The notes: generated by a model from the letters alone, not told the origin. A DNA stretch of 64,000 nt from Schistosoma mansoni (GCF_000237925.1 NC_031498.1:26298308-26362307), one strand, 5' to 3'; shown: positions 49,369-60,644, counted from the stretch's first letter. A program made the numbers and translations.

Positions 49369-52300
49369 GATCAAACATGTATCATTACATTCTTTCGTCG
49401 TTTGGGATGTAAATTTTGCCGACTGGAAGCTAAAAATTTAAGTTACTTAAAACCTGTTTTGGATGCACGCAATATCAAATTAATGGGAATTACATTCGAT
49501 GAAGGTGGTGTAAAAGAATTTTTAGATGGACATTATTTTGATGGAGGTAAATAACTATATAAACACAAATTTGTAATATAATAGTCTTTTGATATTTATT
49601 TCTGGAATTAATTAGTGATAAAGTTATATAATTCATTACATAAAGTGGGAGCTCAGCTTATGTTTTCAGTAATAATTTACTTTTTATCACCATATCAAAG
49701 TGTTCAATCAAGCAGGAGGGAAGGATAGTTAGATTGATTGCTCATTAAGTTGTGACCGGTGTTATATTTCTTTAGTCCCTATTGCTTTTCGATTATCATC
49801 GATCGAGTTGAAATTTAGCCACTACTCCAAGTGACTATCATCATGTGCACTGTTCTTTGATATTAGGTTTTTTTAAGGTAGCTGACAGGAAACCCTGCTC
49901 GAGGTAAGCTTCATGCTAGTTGGCACTCGCCAGTAATACTTATTTGCAGTCCTATAGGAACTAATACTTCTGTGATGTCCGAACCCTAGTCACTTAGCTT
50001 CATGGTGTGAAACGTCCAGATCACATAGGAACGTAAGTTCCCTCAAAATAGCAGGTGCTCTTTGCTGACAAGTCCCAACTAGGACGAGGCGTAGGTCCAC
50101 TGTTTCTTTCCATCTACTTTTAACTAGTTAAAATCAGAGATTGTTTTTTTCTAGTAATAGTGCCTCTGATAGTTTGGTTTTTCAATACCTTTGAATGTCT
50201 TGAATTATGTTTATTTGATAATAATAGTGAAGGTCAATGATTGTATTTTCTTGAATATTTTTCCAAGTTGAGTTAATGTAATTAGCTTGTATCTCTATTA
50301 ATTACTTCAAAGTTTTGAGACGTTTAATACTCAATGCGTCGCAGGTTATTTCCCATAAAATTGTTATCATTTTCCTCATTAACTTGCTGTGTTTCTCACT
50401 ACATACTAACCATATGACCTAATATTAATCAATTTTCATTGAAATAGGTCTGCATACATGCTCGCCATCAAAACTTGCTATCCCTACTGAAAATGCTGTA
50501 AGAAATATGTACAGTCAGTCAGTCAGCTACAACGTAGGACCAGGCACATATATGCATCGGTCCAAGTTGCCATACCTCGTTAGCACAACAAGATGAACAC
50601 CGGATTCATAGAAGTAATTAATTTAGTGGTGGTAGTATATAAAGAAAGGTTGTATATAAGGATATAGTACAGGAAGGAAGAGAGATATGAATCAATTTTA
50701 ATCTCAAGGTTTAAGGGAAGATAAAGAGTGTATACACCTACGCCATTGTGATCGATTCTGAGCCATGTCACCTAGAGTCTCCAACCATTGGTTACGATAG
50801 TCACGCGGACCCCAACCAGGTAGTCTGCATCTGCCAACATGGCTCAGGCTAGAAGTTAGTGACTTCAAACACTGATGCCATGTTTTGGTTTGACCGCCCC
50901 TAACTCTCTTCCAACCATCCCCAATACTAGTCATCATAGCGCGTCGTGGTAATCGGTGTTCAGGCATACGTAACACATGGCCCAACCATCTCAGTCGATG
51001 AAGATTCATGACCTCATCAACTGATTTACCATCGTTCCCTAATACCCTGCGTCTAACCTCACTATTACTTACCCGGTGATCCCAGTAGATGCGAGCAATA
51101 TTTCTAAGACATCTGTGGTCAAATACTAGTAACCTACGAGTATCTTCTACTCTTAATGGCCATGTTTCACAGCCGTAAAGTAGAACAGAGCGAACTGATG
51201 CGCAGTATACTCGTCCCTTAATTGATAGACGGATATCTCGTCTTCGCCATAGGTGACGTAAGTTGGCAAAAGCCAAACGAGCTTTTTGAATCCGTGCTGA
51301 GATTTCGTCAAACACCAACCCATCAGGGCTGATCAGACTTCCAAGATAAGTGAAGTTGTCGACGCGTTCGACTACTTCACTCCCTATCCTTAGTTCGGGT
51401 GTTGACGCAGGCCAGTCCTAGAGTAACAATTTACATGTACAGTTTCCCTATTAGTATCTTTAAACAGTCAATCAGTCACAACGTAGAACTTCGTACGTAC
51501 GTACATCAGTTCGAGTTGCCATACCACATTAGCACAGAGATGCAGTTGTCGATTCAAATCCCATAGTGGTAGAAGTAGTAAGAGTATAAGCATTATGTGG
51601 AAGATTAGGGTTTGAAGATGTTATTGAAGGAGTATAATACAATGAAATAAATTGGAAAAGAGAAAAAAATAGGGACATGAAGAATTCAGAAGATTAGAAT
51701 TTGGTAGAACACAAAGAGTGGATGCACCTTCGCCGTTGCAAACGATTTTGAGCCATGTCATTCAAGGTCTCCAACCATCAATTGCTATCATTTCGCGAAT
51801 CCCAACCAGGTAGTCTACACCTACCAACATGGCTCAGTCCAATTGTCAGTGACTTCATCGATTTGTGCCACGTTTTGGTCTGGTCGTCCCTAGCTTTCTT
51901 CCAACCTACTCCTACACCATAAAACATTGCACGTCGGGGCAGTCGGTGGTGGGGCATACGTAACACGTATCCCAGCCATCCCAACTGATGAAGTTTCACT
52001 ATTTCATCAATCGATTCGCCATCCTTACTTAGTACCCGTTTCCTAACAACTGCATTACTTACCCGGTGGTCTCAGGATATACGAGCAATGTTTCGAAGAC
52101 ACCTATGATCGAATACTAGTAGCCTACGAATATCCTCTACTCTTATCGGCCATGTTTCACTTCCATAAAGTAGGACGGAACGAACTGCTGCACAGTAAAC
52201 CCGTCCTTTGGTTGTTAGACGGTTATATCACCTACGCCATAAATGACGCAATTTGGCGAAAGCTAGATGAGCCTTCTGTATCCGTGCTGAGATTTCGTCA

Positions 52301-55300
52301 CATACCAGACCACAAGGGCTGATGAGACTCCCAAGGTAAGTGAAGCAGTCAACACGCTCAACTACTTCACTCCCTATCATTAGTTCAGGTGTCGATGCAA
52401 CCCAATCCTGAGGTAACATTTTGTACTTCGAGGGAGAGAATATGCCTGCATATTCGGGATGCGATTAAACAGTCATATAAAGTGAATGGTCTATTGTTAA
52501 CAGATGTGTCCAGTTTCGCTCTGATAATAATAATTATTATTATCACTATTATTATTATTGTTCTATTCATTATAATCTTTAGAAAAGTATTCATAACTAT
52601 GTCATTTAATATTCTTCATTATTTGACTTTTAATTAAAACCATTATTTATTATTATTGTAGATCTTTATTTAGATCGTGAACGTAAGACATATAAAGCTT
52701 TAGAATACAAAAAAGTCTCCGCCTGTTCTGGTTTCTGTTCTTTACTGACGAAAGCTGGTCGTTCTTTAAATTCAAAGGCAAAGGTAACATGCGTTTTCTT
52801 TAATCATTAAATCGTCAGAAAATATCAAGTACAATTTTCTTTTTATTTGTGTAGATGCAAATAACATAAAGAATAAAAATAAAATTGACTAATATATGAA
52901 TTTAAGCCAATGGTATCGTTATAATCAATTTAAGGTTATATCACATGTTTCTATGGTTTGATTGTAGTTCTACCAAAAAAAATCCCTAGTTCTTTCCAAT
53001 ATGACTCAATCAATAATTATTATCAGTATGGGAATTTGTGGAGATTGTATTATTTCCACTGTTGAATTTACGAGTCGATCTAAGACATTAACACCACTGG
53101 ATGCCGGCTCAGTGGTCTAGAGGTCAAGCGTTGACGCGCGAGATCGAAAGTCTTGGGTTCGAGTCCCACGTGTGGGGTCATGGATGCGCACTTCTTAATC
53201 ATCCCATACTAAGATGAAAAGACCGTCCTAAGCTTCCTAGTTTTCAGTGGCGGTCTAGCTTAGATCATCTCATGAATTCAACTGCATTAATTAATAATTT
53301 TAAATTATTATCATTTTAACAACCTTAACGCTTACGAAGAACTAATTTGATTTCATATGTAAATGTAATACTGTCACTATACGTTTTAGCTGTATGACAT
53401 TACCGACTGTCTCTCCTAGACACAAGATAGTAAAATATGACAGTAAATATTTCTAGAAAATTACTTGTTAAGATTAAAGTTTGAAGTTATACCTGTGTAA
53501 ATTTAAATTAAAAAAGTGATAGATGATGGTAGTATATACAAGGTTGATTTGTATATTTAATCTTTATTATACAAGGTATTATCTTACTTGTATTATTGTT
53601 GTCAACTAAAAGTCGATCCCGTATTACTGAATTAAAAACGATTCAGAGATCCCTTCAATAAAGAAAGTGATCTATGATAACTACATAAATTGGTTGACCA
53701 ATACCCAACATTTCTATAATAACCCACCGACCGATAAAATAGAACAGAAGTTATGTAAGAAAAATATCAGTCAGCCAGTCAGCTGCAACGCAGGACCAGG
53801 CACATATATGCATCGGTCCAAGTTGCCACACTTCATTAGCACAACATGATGAACACTAAATTCATGGAAGCAGTTATTTCAATGGCAGTAACATATAAAA
53901 GAGAGATTGTGTATAAGGATAAAATACAGGAATTAGTTCGTAGATATGGATTATTCAATATGTATTAGTTACAGTATTTAGCAGGTATCAACATATATTC
54001 AGTTGGTTAAATTTGAACTATTAAAAAAAGTATAGTATGAATATCGCTGCTGAAGCATACTGCCACCTAAGTGAAAGTTTTACTTAAAATTCATAATTTA
54101 TAAAGACCTATATTTAAGATGCATCTTATTTAATATTACAAGAATAAGAACTACCATTAACATTAATGTAAATCTTCTAATTGAACTGATATCAGAAAAC
54201 AAGACAGTTAACTGTCCGGTAGAATAAGTTTTTTCTTTTTGTTATATCTTGAACTTAGATTTCCTAATCTGTCGCTTAATACTTGAGCACTCGAACGCCA
54301 AAACCCTCCCAAGTCACAAATCAGAAGACAGAAGACAAGTAGAAGGAATGTTATTCCAATCAGTGTCGATTGTGGTACAAAATTGTCAGGCATTTATAGT
54401 TTTTAGTAGAAACAAAATCATCATTATAGTTATCCAATCCGCACATAGGGAGTTAACAGCATTGTCCAACAGGAAAGCTACACGTAGTGATTCTAGAATA
54501 TTCTTCCCAAAGCTGATTGGATGAAATATATCCGGCTCCTTCTGGGCTTCTTAGAGCTTCCTCGACTTCACCTGTGGACTATCCTCACACTTTTAACAAA
54601 CTAATACGTTTATATACAAAATATAGAACACAAACGAATGAACTTGTTTGGAAGATTTTTGTTAATAAATAAACGATTAGAGGTTAAAGATAACTATAGA
54701 TCATTCAATCTTCACTGGAATTAATGACTTAATACCAGACCTAATTCTTACTTCATCATATCATCGATAACAATCGCTTTCGTTTAGTAATTTATCTTTT
54801 TGCGTATGTTAACGTCTGTTGACTAATTAAATCAAGTATACAAGAAACTTATTGTTCAGAACCAAACTCATGCATACAACAGAAACTGTTGGAACACATA
54901 TCAAAAAAATCTAATCTTTGTGGGTGCGCACTGCTGAGGAGTCCCATAATAGGACGAAACGGCCGTCCAGTGCTTCCAGGTTTTCCATGGTGGTCTAGCT
55001 TCAATTGACTCATGATTTCAACTATGAAAAAAATACTGAAATCTCCACAAAACCCCTTCTGATACTAATTTTTATATTTAGAAAAAAATTTATTCAGCCT
55101 CTGAATTTATCTTAACTTAATTTTCATAAATGGTAATTTGATTTTGTTCCATCCTTCTAATCTTTCTGATCTTAATTTACTTATTCATATGATATAACCA
55201 TCCTCCTTATTTTCCAATAGACTATTTTATTTGTAAATTAACGATAAATACAATTGTATGCAGCTTGGTCAAATGATATCGTCAAAAAGAGAGTTTTCCT

Positions 55301-58300
55301 TGCTGACTTGTCTTTACATAAACATTGTGTTTATTAGTGTTGGAATAATTGGGGTTGAACATGTTATATTTGTTTGGTTATGAGATCTTGACCTCATGGC
55401 ATTTATTCAGTTAGTTTAATAATGTGAGTCAATTAGCTAATCAGTGATAAATCCATTTTAATCAAAGTCTGGTCTGTTATCCACTTTTGGGTCCAATACT
55501 AGCTGACATTTTTCTAGCTCAACTACAAAATGCTCCACTTAAAAATCTTATTCAAATATTCAAATTTTACTGGCATTATATGAATAACACGTTCATCCTC
55601 TGTAACGATAGTACATCATAAGTAGAGGGACACCTAAAGATTAAGTTTACATCTGAAGAAGAAAGTCAAAATAGAATAGCCTTTTTGGACGTTCTATTAA
55701 CAAAAGAAAACCGATGGATCAATAAGAAAGCATTTAAATAGGAAAACTACCTGGATAAGGTAATATACATATTTCCTTAGCTTTGTACCATTACTGTACA
55801 AAAGAAACCTAATCAGAACTCTTAGTTATTGTATGCGTACTATATGTTCTACGGATATAGTTGAAGAAGAGCTAAACGCCTTGCGCAGTACATTTAGGGA
55901 AAACGGTTGTCCCTGGCAATCGACCCCACAACTTCCGGCCTCTGATGCGAACGCTTAACATCTTGACCATTGAGGTGTTTTTCACCAAAACGAAACAGCT
56001 GTAAAATGCTTCCTCGTTTTTAATAGTGGTATAGCTAATGTCAGTTCGTGGATTTAAACTGTTCAGATTCTACAATCTCCACGAAACCCTTTACTAAATA
56101 TGCACTTAATTAAAAATATGAAGAAATTAATATTAAGCAATGTTTTTAACTACTAATAAACAATACAGTCATTGATAACACTACATATAATAATAATAAT
56201 CGTCATTTTTTATTCTATTTTTATTAGGCTGCTAATATACCTGGTAATATGTCTGGAGATGGTTGGCAAACTGGTGGACTTCTTGTAGTCGAAAAAGGTT
56301 TGTAATTATGATTGGATCATGTTTATTTCTATGTGAAAAGTACATTCACTCTATTTTTAATGTCATGTTTCAAGTAAAATCCCATAGTTTATTCCCACAG
56401 TAGGTCAGTCCGCTTCGCGGATAGCTCAGTAGTAACGCCTCAAACTGTAAAACTGGATAACACAAGTTCTTATTCCAAAAAGAGCATCAGTCCCCTCAGG
56501 ATTCTAGGTGTACATTGCTAACGAACACCAATTTTCCGTAACCTTATATCCAAGGTTTTTTGTTGACCCCTTCTAACTACATAACAAATACAATTATATT
56601 GAAATATTGGGAACTTTGAAGCAATCAACCAAAATCCTTACACTTAAATTTTTTTTTACCCCACAATTATTAATTGGAAATTACTTACCAAGAAATAAGT
56701 TTTTGCAAACATAACGTTTCATAATTTATTTGAAGCTGTGGCCCTTACATCGCATACTTAAAAGCTAATCACATAGATAACATAATCATGACATCTTTAA
56801 CTTTTTCAGTACATACCGATCACTGTTATCTATTTGATGTAATTGCCCCCAAATGCCCTGGTATGACCGACTGTGGGAAGAGTTAACTCTCCCTCTTGAA
56901 ATGCTCTCACATGGCCATGTGGATACAGCCACTGTCAGGGAAGTCCTACTCAATTCCTTCTCGCGGCGGGGGTGTTGTTTACGAAATTGAGAGGATGAAA
57001 AGTGAATATCCGGCGCTTTAACCGGGTTGGTGGATACGGAGGATCCACCCAGAGAAGTTGCAGAACCCTAATTCCAAAGCAATGGTGCACATGGACTCCA
57101 GTATCCTGAAGGAACAAAAGGTATGTGAACCTATTGTTGGACACTGGTTACCATGATACTGCATCTTGTGACGTTGCTTCATTGCCCTATGGATTAGACC
57201 TCTAGGTCGAAGGCTTGCGGTGTGGCCCTCTAAAGAAACCACCTGTTTCGGTTTGGGCACCCGAGCAGTATCCCAGCCCTCACACAAATTGAATGATTTG
57301 TGTGGCACATATGTGTTTGGTACCTCCTTGTACCAATGTTTGTGCTGAAATAAATAGTATTTGATATAACTCAGATTAACTGTCAATGACTTCATCAACC
57401 AGTACGTCTGATTTCTATTCTCATAACTAGAAAGTACCTTTAAAATAGCTTATAGCAGCTCACGTACAGTTGACTTTGTTCATATCTAATTTGGTTAAGC
57501 CGTTTTATTAACTTATTTAACGGATAGCGTCATTCGTACAACAACAGCCTATCTGTACCATTGTACCTTTATTATGTACGCTTGAGCATTGTTTACTTCT
57601 TACGCATATATTCATTTTGCTAGCCTTACTATTAATCGCTTAATTGATTCGATGATTCATTCATTTCACTTTGCATATATATGTACATCTTAATCCTGTT
57701 CACTGACTCGCTAACTCGCTTACCCACACACTCGTTTATTGACTCGATCACTCGATCGCTCATTCGACTCGCACACTCACTCGCTTGCTTTTTATTTATT
57801 TATTTATTTAAACACATAAATATTGGTACAAGGAAGCACCAGATACATATGCGCCTCACAAATCTCATTCGATTTGTGTGAGGGCTGTGATACTGCCCAG
57901 GTGCCCGAACTGAAGCAGGTGGTTTTCTTAGGGGCCCACACTCGGAGCCTTTGACCAGAATGTCTGATCCACAAGGCAGTGGAGCATCGTGAGGAGATGC
58001 AGTCCCATGGTAGCCGGTGATCAACGGTTGATTCGTACGCCATTTGTTCCCTCAGGATACTGGAGCCCATGTACACCATTGGTTTGGAATCAGGGTTTTC
58101 CAACTCCCCTAGGTGGATCCTCCACATCCACCAACCCGGTTAAAGCGCCGGACATTCGCTTTTCGTCCTCTCACTTTTGTGAACAACACCTGTGGCACGA
58201 GAAGGCAGTGAGTAGGACTTCCCTGACAGAGGCTATATATTCGCTGGCCATGTGAGAGCATTTCGAGAGGGAGAGCAGACTCTCCCCACTCTCGGCCGTA

Positions 58301-60644
58301 CCAGGGCATTTGGGGGCTTGCTTTACGGCACTACTTTTTCATTCTCGCTTAACGTGCCTGTAGTTTTGGATATCTGTGCGTGGTTCAATAATAAACGCAA
58401 TCAACACTTCGTATTCGCCTTCTGATTGGTACACCGTTGGGGCGTTATCGTGTAACTGTTATCAGGACGAACAATATACGAAGCTTAAGGATAATGTGGA
58501 ATATCGACCACCACAAGCTAACAATAATCACTGCTTACAAATACATAATTTTTTTTGCTGGAATCACAAATCGATTGATGTTGGACCATCATTGAAAACC
58601 CGGAAGCACTTGACGGCCATTTCATCCTAAGATGGGACAACTCAGAAGTGCGCATCCACGATCCCACATGTGTGACTCGAACCCAAGACTTTTGATAACA
58701 CGCGCGAACACTTAACCTCTAGACCACTGAGCTGACATCCAACGGTGCTAATGTCTAACTTCAATCAATCCATCAATTTGCTCCACCATCTTCCATTGTC
58801 TAAGGTAGATATCTGTCTCTACCCGACACGGATTAGCTCCGCTGGTCATGGCTTTTCACTAGAACTCCGAGAATTCCCTCACGAAACTAGTCACTGGTGA
58901 GCAAATGGAGGACTGATTGGATTTAGACATTAGCACCGTTGGATGTTAGCTCAGTGGTCTAGAGGTTAAGTGTTCGCGCGTGTTATCAAAAGTCTTGGGT
59001 TCGAGTCACACATGTGGGATCGTGGATGCGCACTTCTGAGTTGTCCCATCTTAGGATGAAATGGCCGTCAAGTGCTTCCGGGTTTTCAATGATGGTCCAA
59101 CATCAATCGATTCATGATCTCAATCAAAAAGCCTAACAATCTCCACAACCCCATACTGATAAATATATAATTGAACAATAAAAGTAAATACCCATGAATA
59201 TTTATAAAGGTTAATTAAATGAAGGTTCAAGTAAATAAAGCAATAAAGAAGAGAGAAAATTAACATCGTATAAAAAGAATAAGAAATTGTCTCATTGCCA
59301 AAGACCATATGGATGTATTTGTGCTATATACTCATGGTGAATGGGGAACTGTTGTTTTACCACAGTAAAGAAAATATTTCATACATTATGTGTGTAATAA
59401 CTACTTAGAAGGATTTTTTTTAGCTACTTTATTATTATATATGATCAATTCATACATTTGCTATTCACATGGTTCTTGTAAACTATCTTAACCTTAGTTA
59501 CACTTATATAATGTAGTTTTTGTCATACGGTACAAATGTGACCTTGAAAAAATAGAGTAATTACTGATCCAACTGTTTGATTCATGTAATTTACTTATTT
59601 AAGGATTATAAAATTGAGCTATTTACATGTTGCTTATTTGTTTTTATGAATAAGATACACTGTAAATAAAAGGGGAAAAAGAAACAGAGATATTTGCCAT
59701 ATAAATATGATATTTATGAATTCACTGAAATTGTGATTACATTCTTCAATTATCCAATGCATCATCTTTATCTTATAATTCCCAACATTTAGATGACTCT
59801 TAGTAAGTAGCTTCTATTTCTTTATACAATTCAATCAAGGGATCATTAGTTTCTTGGTTAGACACAACATGATGGTTTGACCATATGCAATACTACTATA
59901 TCGAGAATTTAATATGTTTAAATAGACTACGATCTAGCATATTCAATACACATTCGTATCAATTAATTCGTCGTGGGTAGGTTCACAGTTTAGCTCAGGA
60001 ATTTCAATACGTACCGTTATGAATTAGGACAATTGTTTTGTTTTCATGGACTAAATAAACTTTGGAAATGTTAAGCAAAGATGGATAGTGGTTAGCAGTG
60101 GAACCCAGTTTGACGCGCGTTTCATCCTATCTGGGACTCGTCAACCGGGTGTACCTGCATCTCAGAGTTGATGTTCGCTCTGGGACTCGAACCCAATACC
60201 CTTCACTTCAAACGCCATCGCGTTATCCACTCGGCCACTAAGTCTTGTTAGCCATTTGCTTGTGCAATACTAAGTAAATTTGGAAATGTTAATTATCAAA
60301 TATCTGTTTAGTTACTGGTGAACAATAATTATCTCGATGTGAACTTGTATGCTTCATGTTTAAATCTGTCATAAATCAGGCTTATAACAATGTTTTTTTG
60401 AATTATATGTTTACGTAAAATAGTTATCATTTGATCTCTATGAAGTATATAGTATACATTACTTCGTTTTTTTTTCTTCTATTATATACAAGGTGGTAAA
60501 GTCCTTTATCATTTTGAACAGAAAGAAGTTGTAAATCATCCTGATTATAAGCAAATTATTGATGTTTTAAAAATTAATCCGAAAGATGTACCAGAATTTG
60601 CTACTGTTTTATCAGAAGAATGTGATGATGCTTGTAAAATGTGA
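49369..60644 (+). CDS. PRXL2B: PRXL2B-type thioredoxin-fold protein (prostamide/prostaglandin F synthase family), first exon missing
   Basis: The mammalian PRXL2B (FAM213B) reduces prostaglandin H2 and prostamide H2 to F-type products, using a CxxC thiol pair. Exons found: 49369-49546, 52662-52783, 56228-56297, 60493-60644. All junctions are GT-AG with matching phases, giving about 173 residues plus stop. The first reads CIITFFRRLGCKFCRLEAKN; CKFC is the redox motif, where human has CVVC. It continues KEFLDGHYFDG, matching human LQEFLDGDYFAG. Then LYLDRERKTYKALEYKKVS, GNMSGDGWQTGGLLVVEKGG (human [20 protein letters not shown]) and KVLYHFEQKE. Human proteins have about 30 more N-terminal residues, so one upstream exon is missing. 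PRXL2A is a less likely assignment. The introns (3.1, 3.4 and 4.2 kb) are full of repeats. Confidence 0.9.
50511..51440 (-). mobile_element. RTE family A, 5'-truncated 3' end (subtype 1)
   Basis: The minus-strand open frame at 50,704-51,318 reads RPRRLLVFDHRC-like sequence: EDTRRLLVFDHRCLRNIARI, GHVLRMPEHRLPRRAMM, and ends near MAQNRSQWRRCIHSL. The 3' tail is the reverse complement of (CTGA)n at about 50,511-50,525. The 200-residue frame is intact, but the endonuclease and polymerase are absent. It lies in the first PRXL2B intron found, antisense. Confidence 0.87.
51465..52445 (-). mobile_element. RTE family A, 5'-truncated 3' end (subtype 2)
   Basis: It is adjacent to and in the same orientation as the preceding copy and covers almost the same part of the element, from MLPQDWVASTPELMIGSEVV to the tail. 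Its untranslated end (cttcgtacgtacgtacatca) defines a second subtype. It is nearly identical to the 61.0-kb copy over about 620 bp. A few frame breaks are present. Confidence 0.87.
53031..53290 (+). repeat. tRNA-headed hammerhead SINE, plus orientation
   Basis: It opens with tatcagtatgggaatttgtg, then the head ggctcagtggtctagaggtc and gggttcgagtcccacg (clear A- and B-box strings). The ribozyme region is damaged (cttcttaatcatccc), and it closes with catgaattcaac. It lies in the second PRXL2B intron found. Confidence 0.85.
53768..53960 (-). mobile_element. RTE family A subtype 1, tail-only fragment
   Basis: It begins with cagtcagccagtcagctgca (reverse complement of the tail) and follows the subtype 1 untranslated end seen at 50.51-50.70 kb. 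No coding sequence remains. Confidence 0.8.
54260..54600 (+). repeat. Second copy of the ~340-bp repeat at 38.56 kb
   Basis: Shared blocks include agaagacagaagac, a ggcatttatagttttt region and gattctagaata, ending near cttcttagagcttcctcgac. Identity is moderate, so neither copy is young. No coding content. Confidence 0.65.
54920..55075 (+). repeat. 3' half of a hammerhead SINE, ending in the ccacaaaacccc terminus
   Basis: The tRNA-like head is absent; the copy starts at the ribozyme. It continues through ggttttccatggtggtctag and caattgactcatgatttcaa and closes aatctccacaaaacccctt. This gives the best-preserved 3' terminus of the family in this window. Confidence 0.85.
54928..54973 (+). ncRNA. 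Predicted type I hammerhead ribozyme, complete
   Basis: All core parts are present in order: helix I GCACTG (54,928-933), core CTGAGGA (934-940), helix II GTCC/CATAATA/GGAC (941-955), GAAA (956-959), helix III CGG/CCG (960-965), cleavage triplet GTC with cut predicted after 54,967, then CAGTGC (968-973) closing helix I with six pairs. Position 7 of the core is G instead of U, which is tolerated in hammerheads. Helix III has no loop, so cleavage may need a dimer. Schistosome Smα repeats are known to encode active hammerheads. Confidence 0.8.
55470..55960 (+). mobile_element. Penelope-like element fragment: reverse-transcriptase region
   Basis: The frame reads SPLLADIFLAQLQNA, FKFYWHYMNNTFILCN and EEESQNRIAFLDVLLTKENR, the usual end of the Penelope-type polymerase (variant of the catalytic YVDD line, then FLDVLL). 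It is broken. It lies between two hammerhead-SINE pieces (54.92-55.07 and 55.92-56.10 kb) in the same PRXL2B intron. Confidence 0.7.
55925..56100. repeat. Degenerate hammerhead SINE, fold-back type
   Basis: A head in minus orientation (gcgaacgcttaacatcttga) joins directly to a 3' half in plus orientation (caaaacgaaacagctg, then agattctacaatctccacga). This is the same turn architecture as at 37.3 kb, but more decayed. Confidence 0.65.
56845..57356 (+). repeat. Full-length Rep520 copy
   Basis: It starts gcccccaaatgccctggtat and ends accaatgtttgtgctgaaat. It is the left arm of a convergent pair with the copy at 57.8-58.3 kb, about 430 bp apart. It lies in the last PRXL2B intron. Confidence 0.85.
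57700..57790. repeat. Imperfect ACTCG-rich simple repeat
   Basis: Repeated short units of the types ctcactgactcgctaactcg and cgatcactcgatcgctcatt lead directly into the T-rich end of the next Rep520 copy. The open frame across it is low complexity and not a gene. Confidence 0.7.
57788..58318 (-). repeat. Full-length Rep520 copy, minus orientation, with (TTTA)n end
   Basis: It begins with four TTTA units (the reverse complement of the AAAT tail) and ends ccagggcatttgggggc. This is the best-preserved copy and defines the family: about 520 bp, A-rich tail, no open frame, no obvious tRNA-like head. Confidence 0.88.
58555..59160. repeat. Large fold-back: two hammerhead SINEs, arms nearly identical
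   Basis: Arms at 58,569-58,757 (minus) and 58,924-59,112 (plus) are reverse complements with one mismatch in 189 bases, around a 166-bp spacer. Each arm holds the tRNA-like head (gggttcgagtcacac on the plus arm) and a hammerhead-like core (cttctgagttgtccc ... gatgaaat) that has lost two core bases. The spacer matches the spacer at 36.5-36.6 kb. Confidence 0.92.
59161..60081. other. PRXL2B intron, nothing recognised
   Basis: AT-rich, with no open frame of note and no repeat shared with the rest of the window. Confidence 0.5.
60082..60255 (-). repeat. tRNA-Ser-like SINE with hammerhead variant
   Basis: On the minus strand it opens cttagtggccgagtggataa (a strong A-box), then gggttcgagtcccagagcg (B-box), then a hammerhead-like region (gttgacgagtccc, gataggatgaaac, gcgcgtc). 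The core reads UUGACGA, so the first conserved C is U. Helix III is the palindrome CGCGCG. The head differs from the main SINE family here, so this is a separate subfamily. Confidence 0.8.

Noticed and set aside
57681-57881. 66-codon plus-strand open frame
   Set aside because: It crosses an ACTCG-rich simple repeat and the Rep520 tail; low complexity, not a gene.
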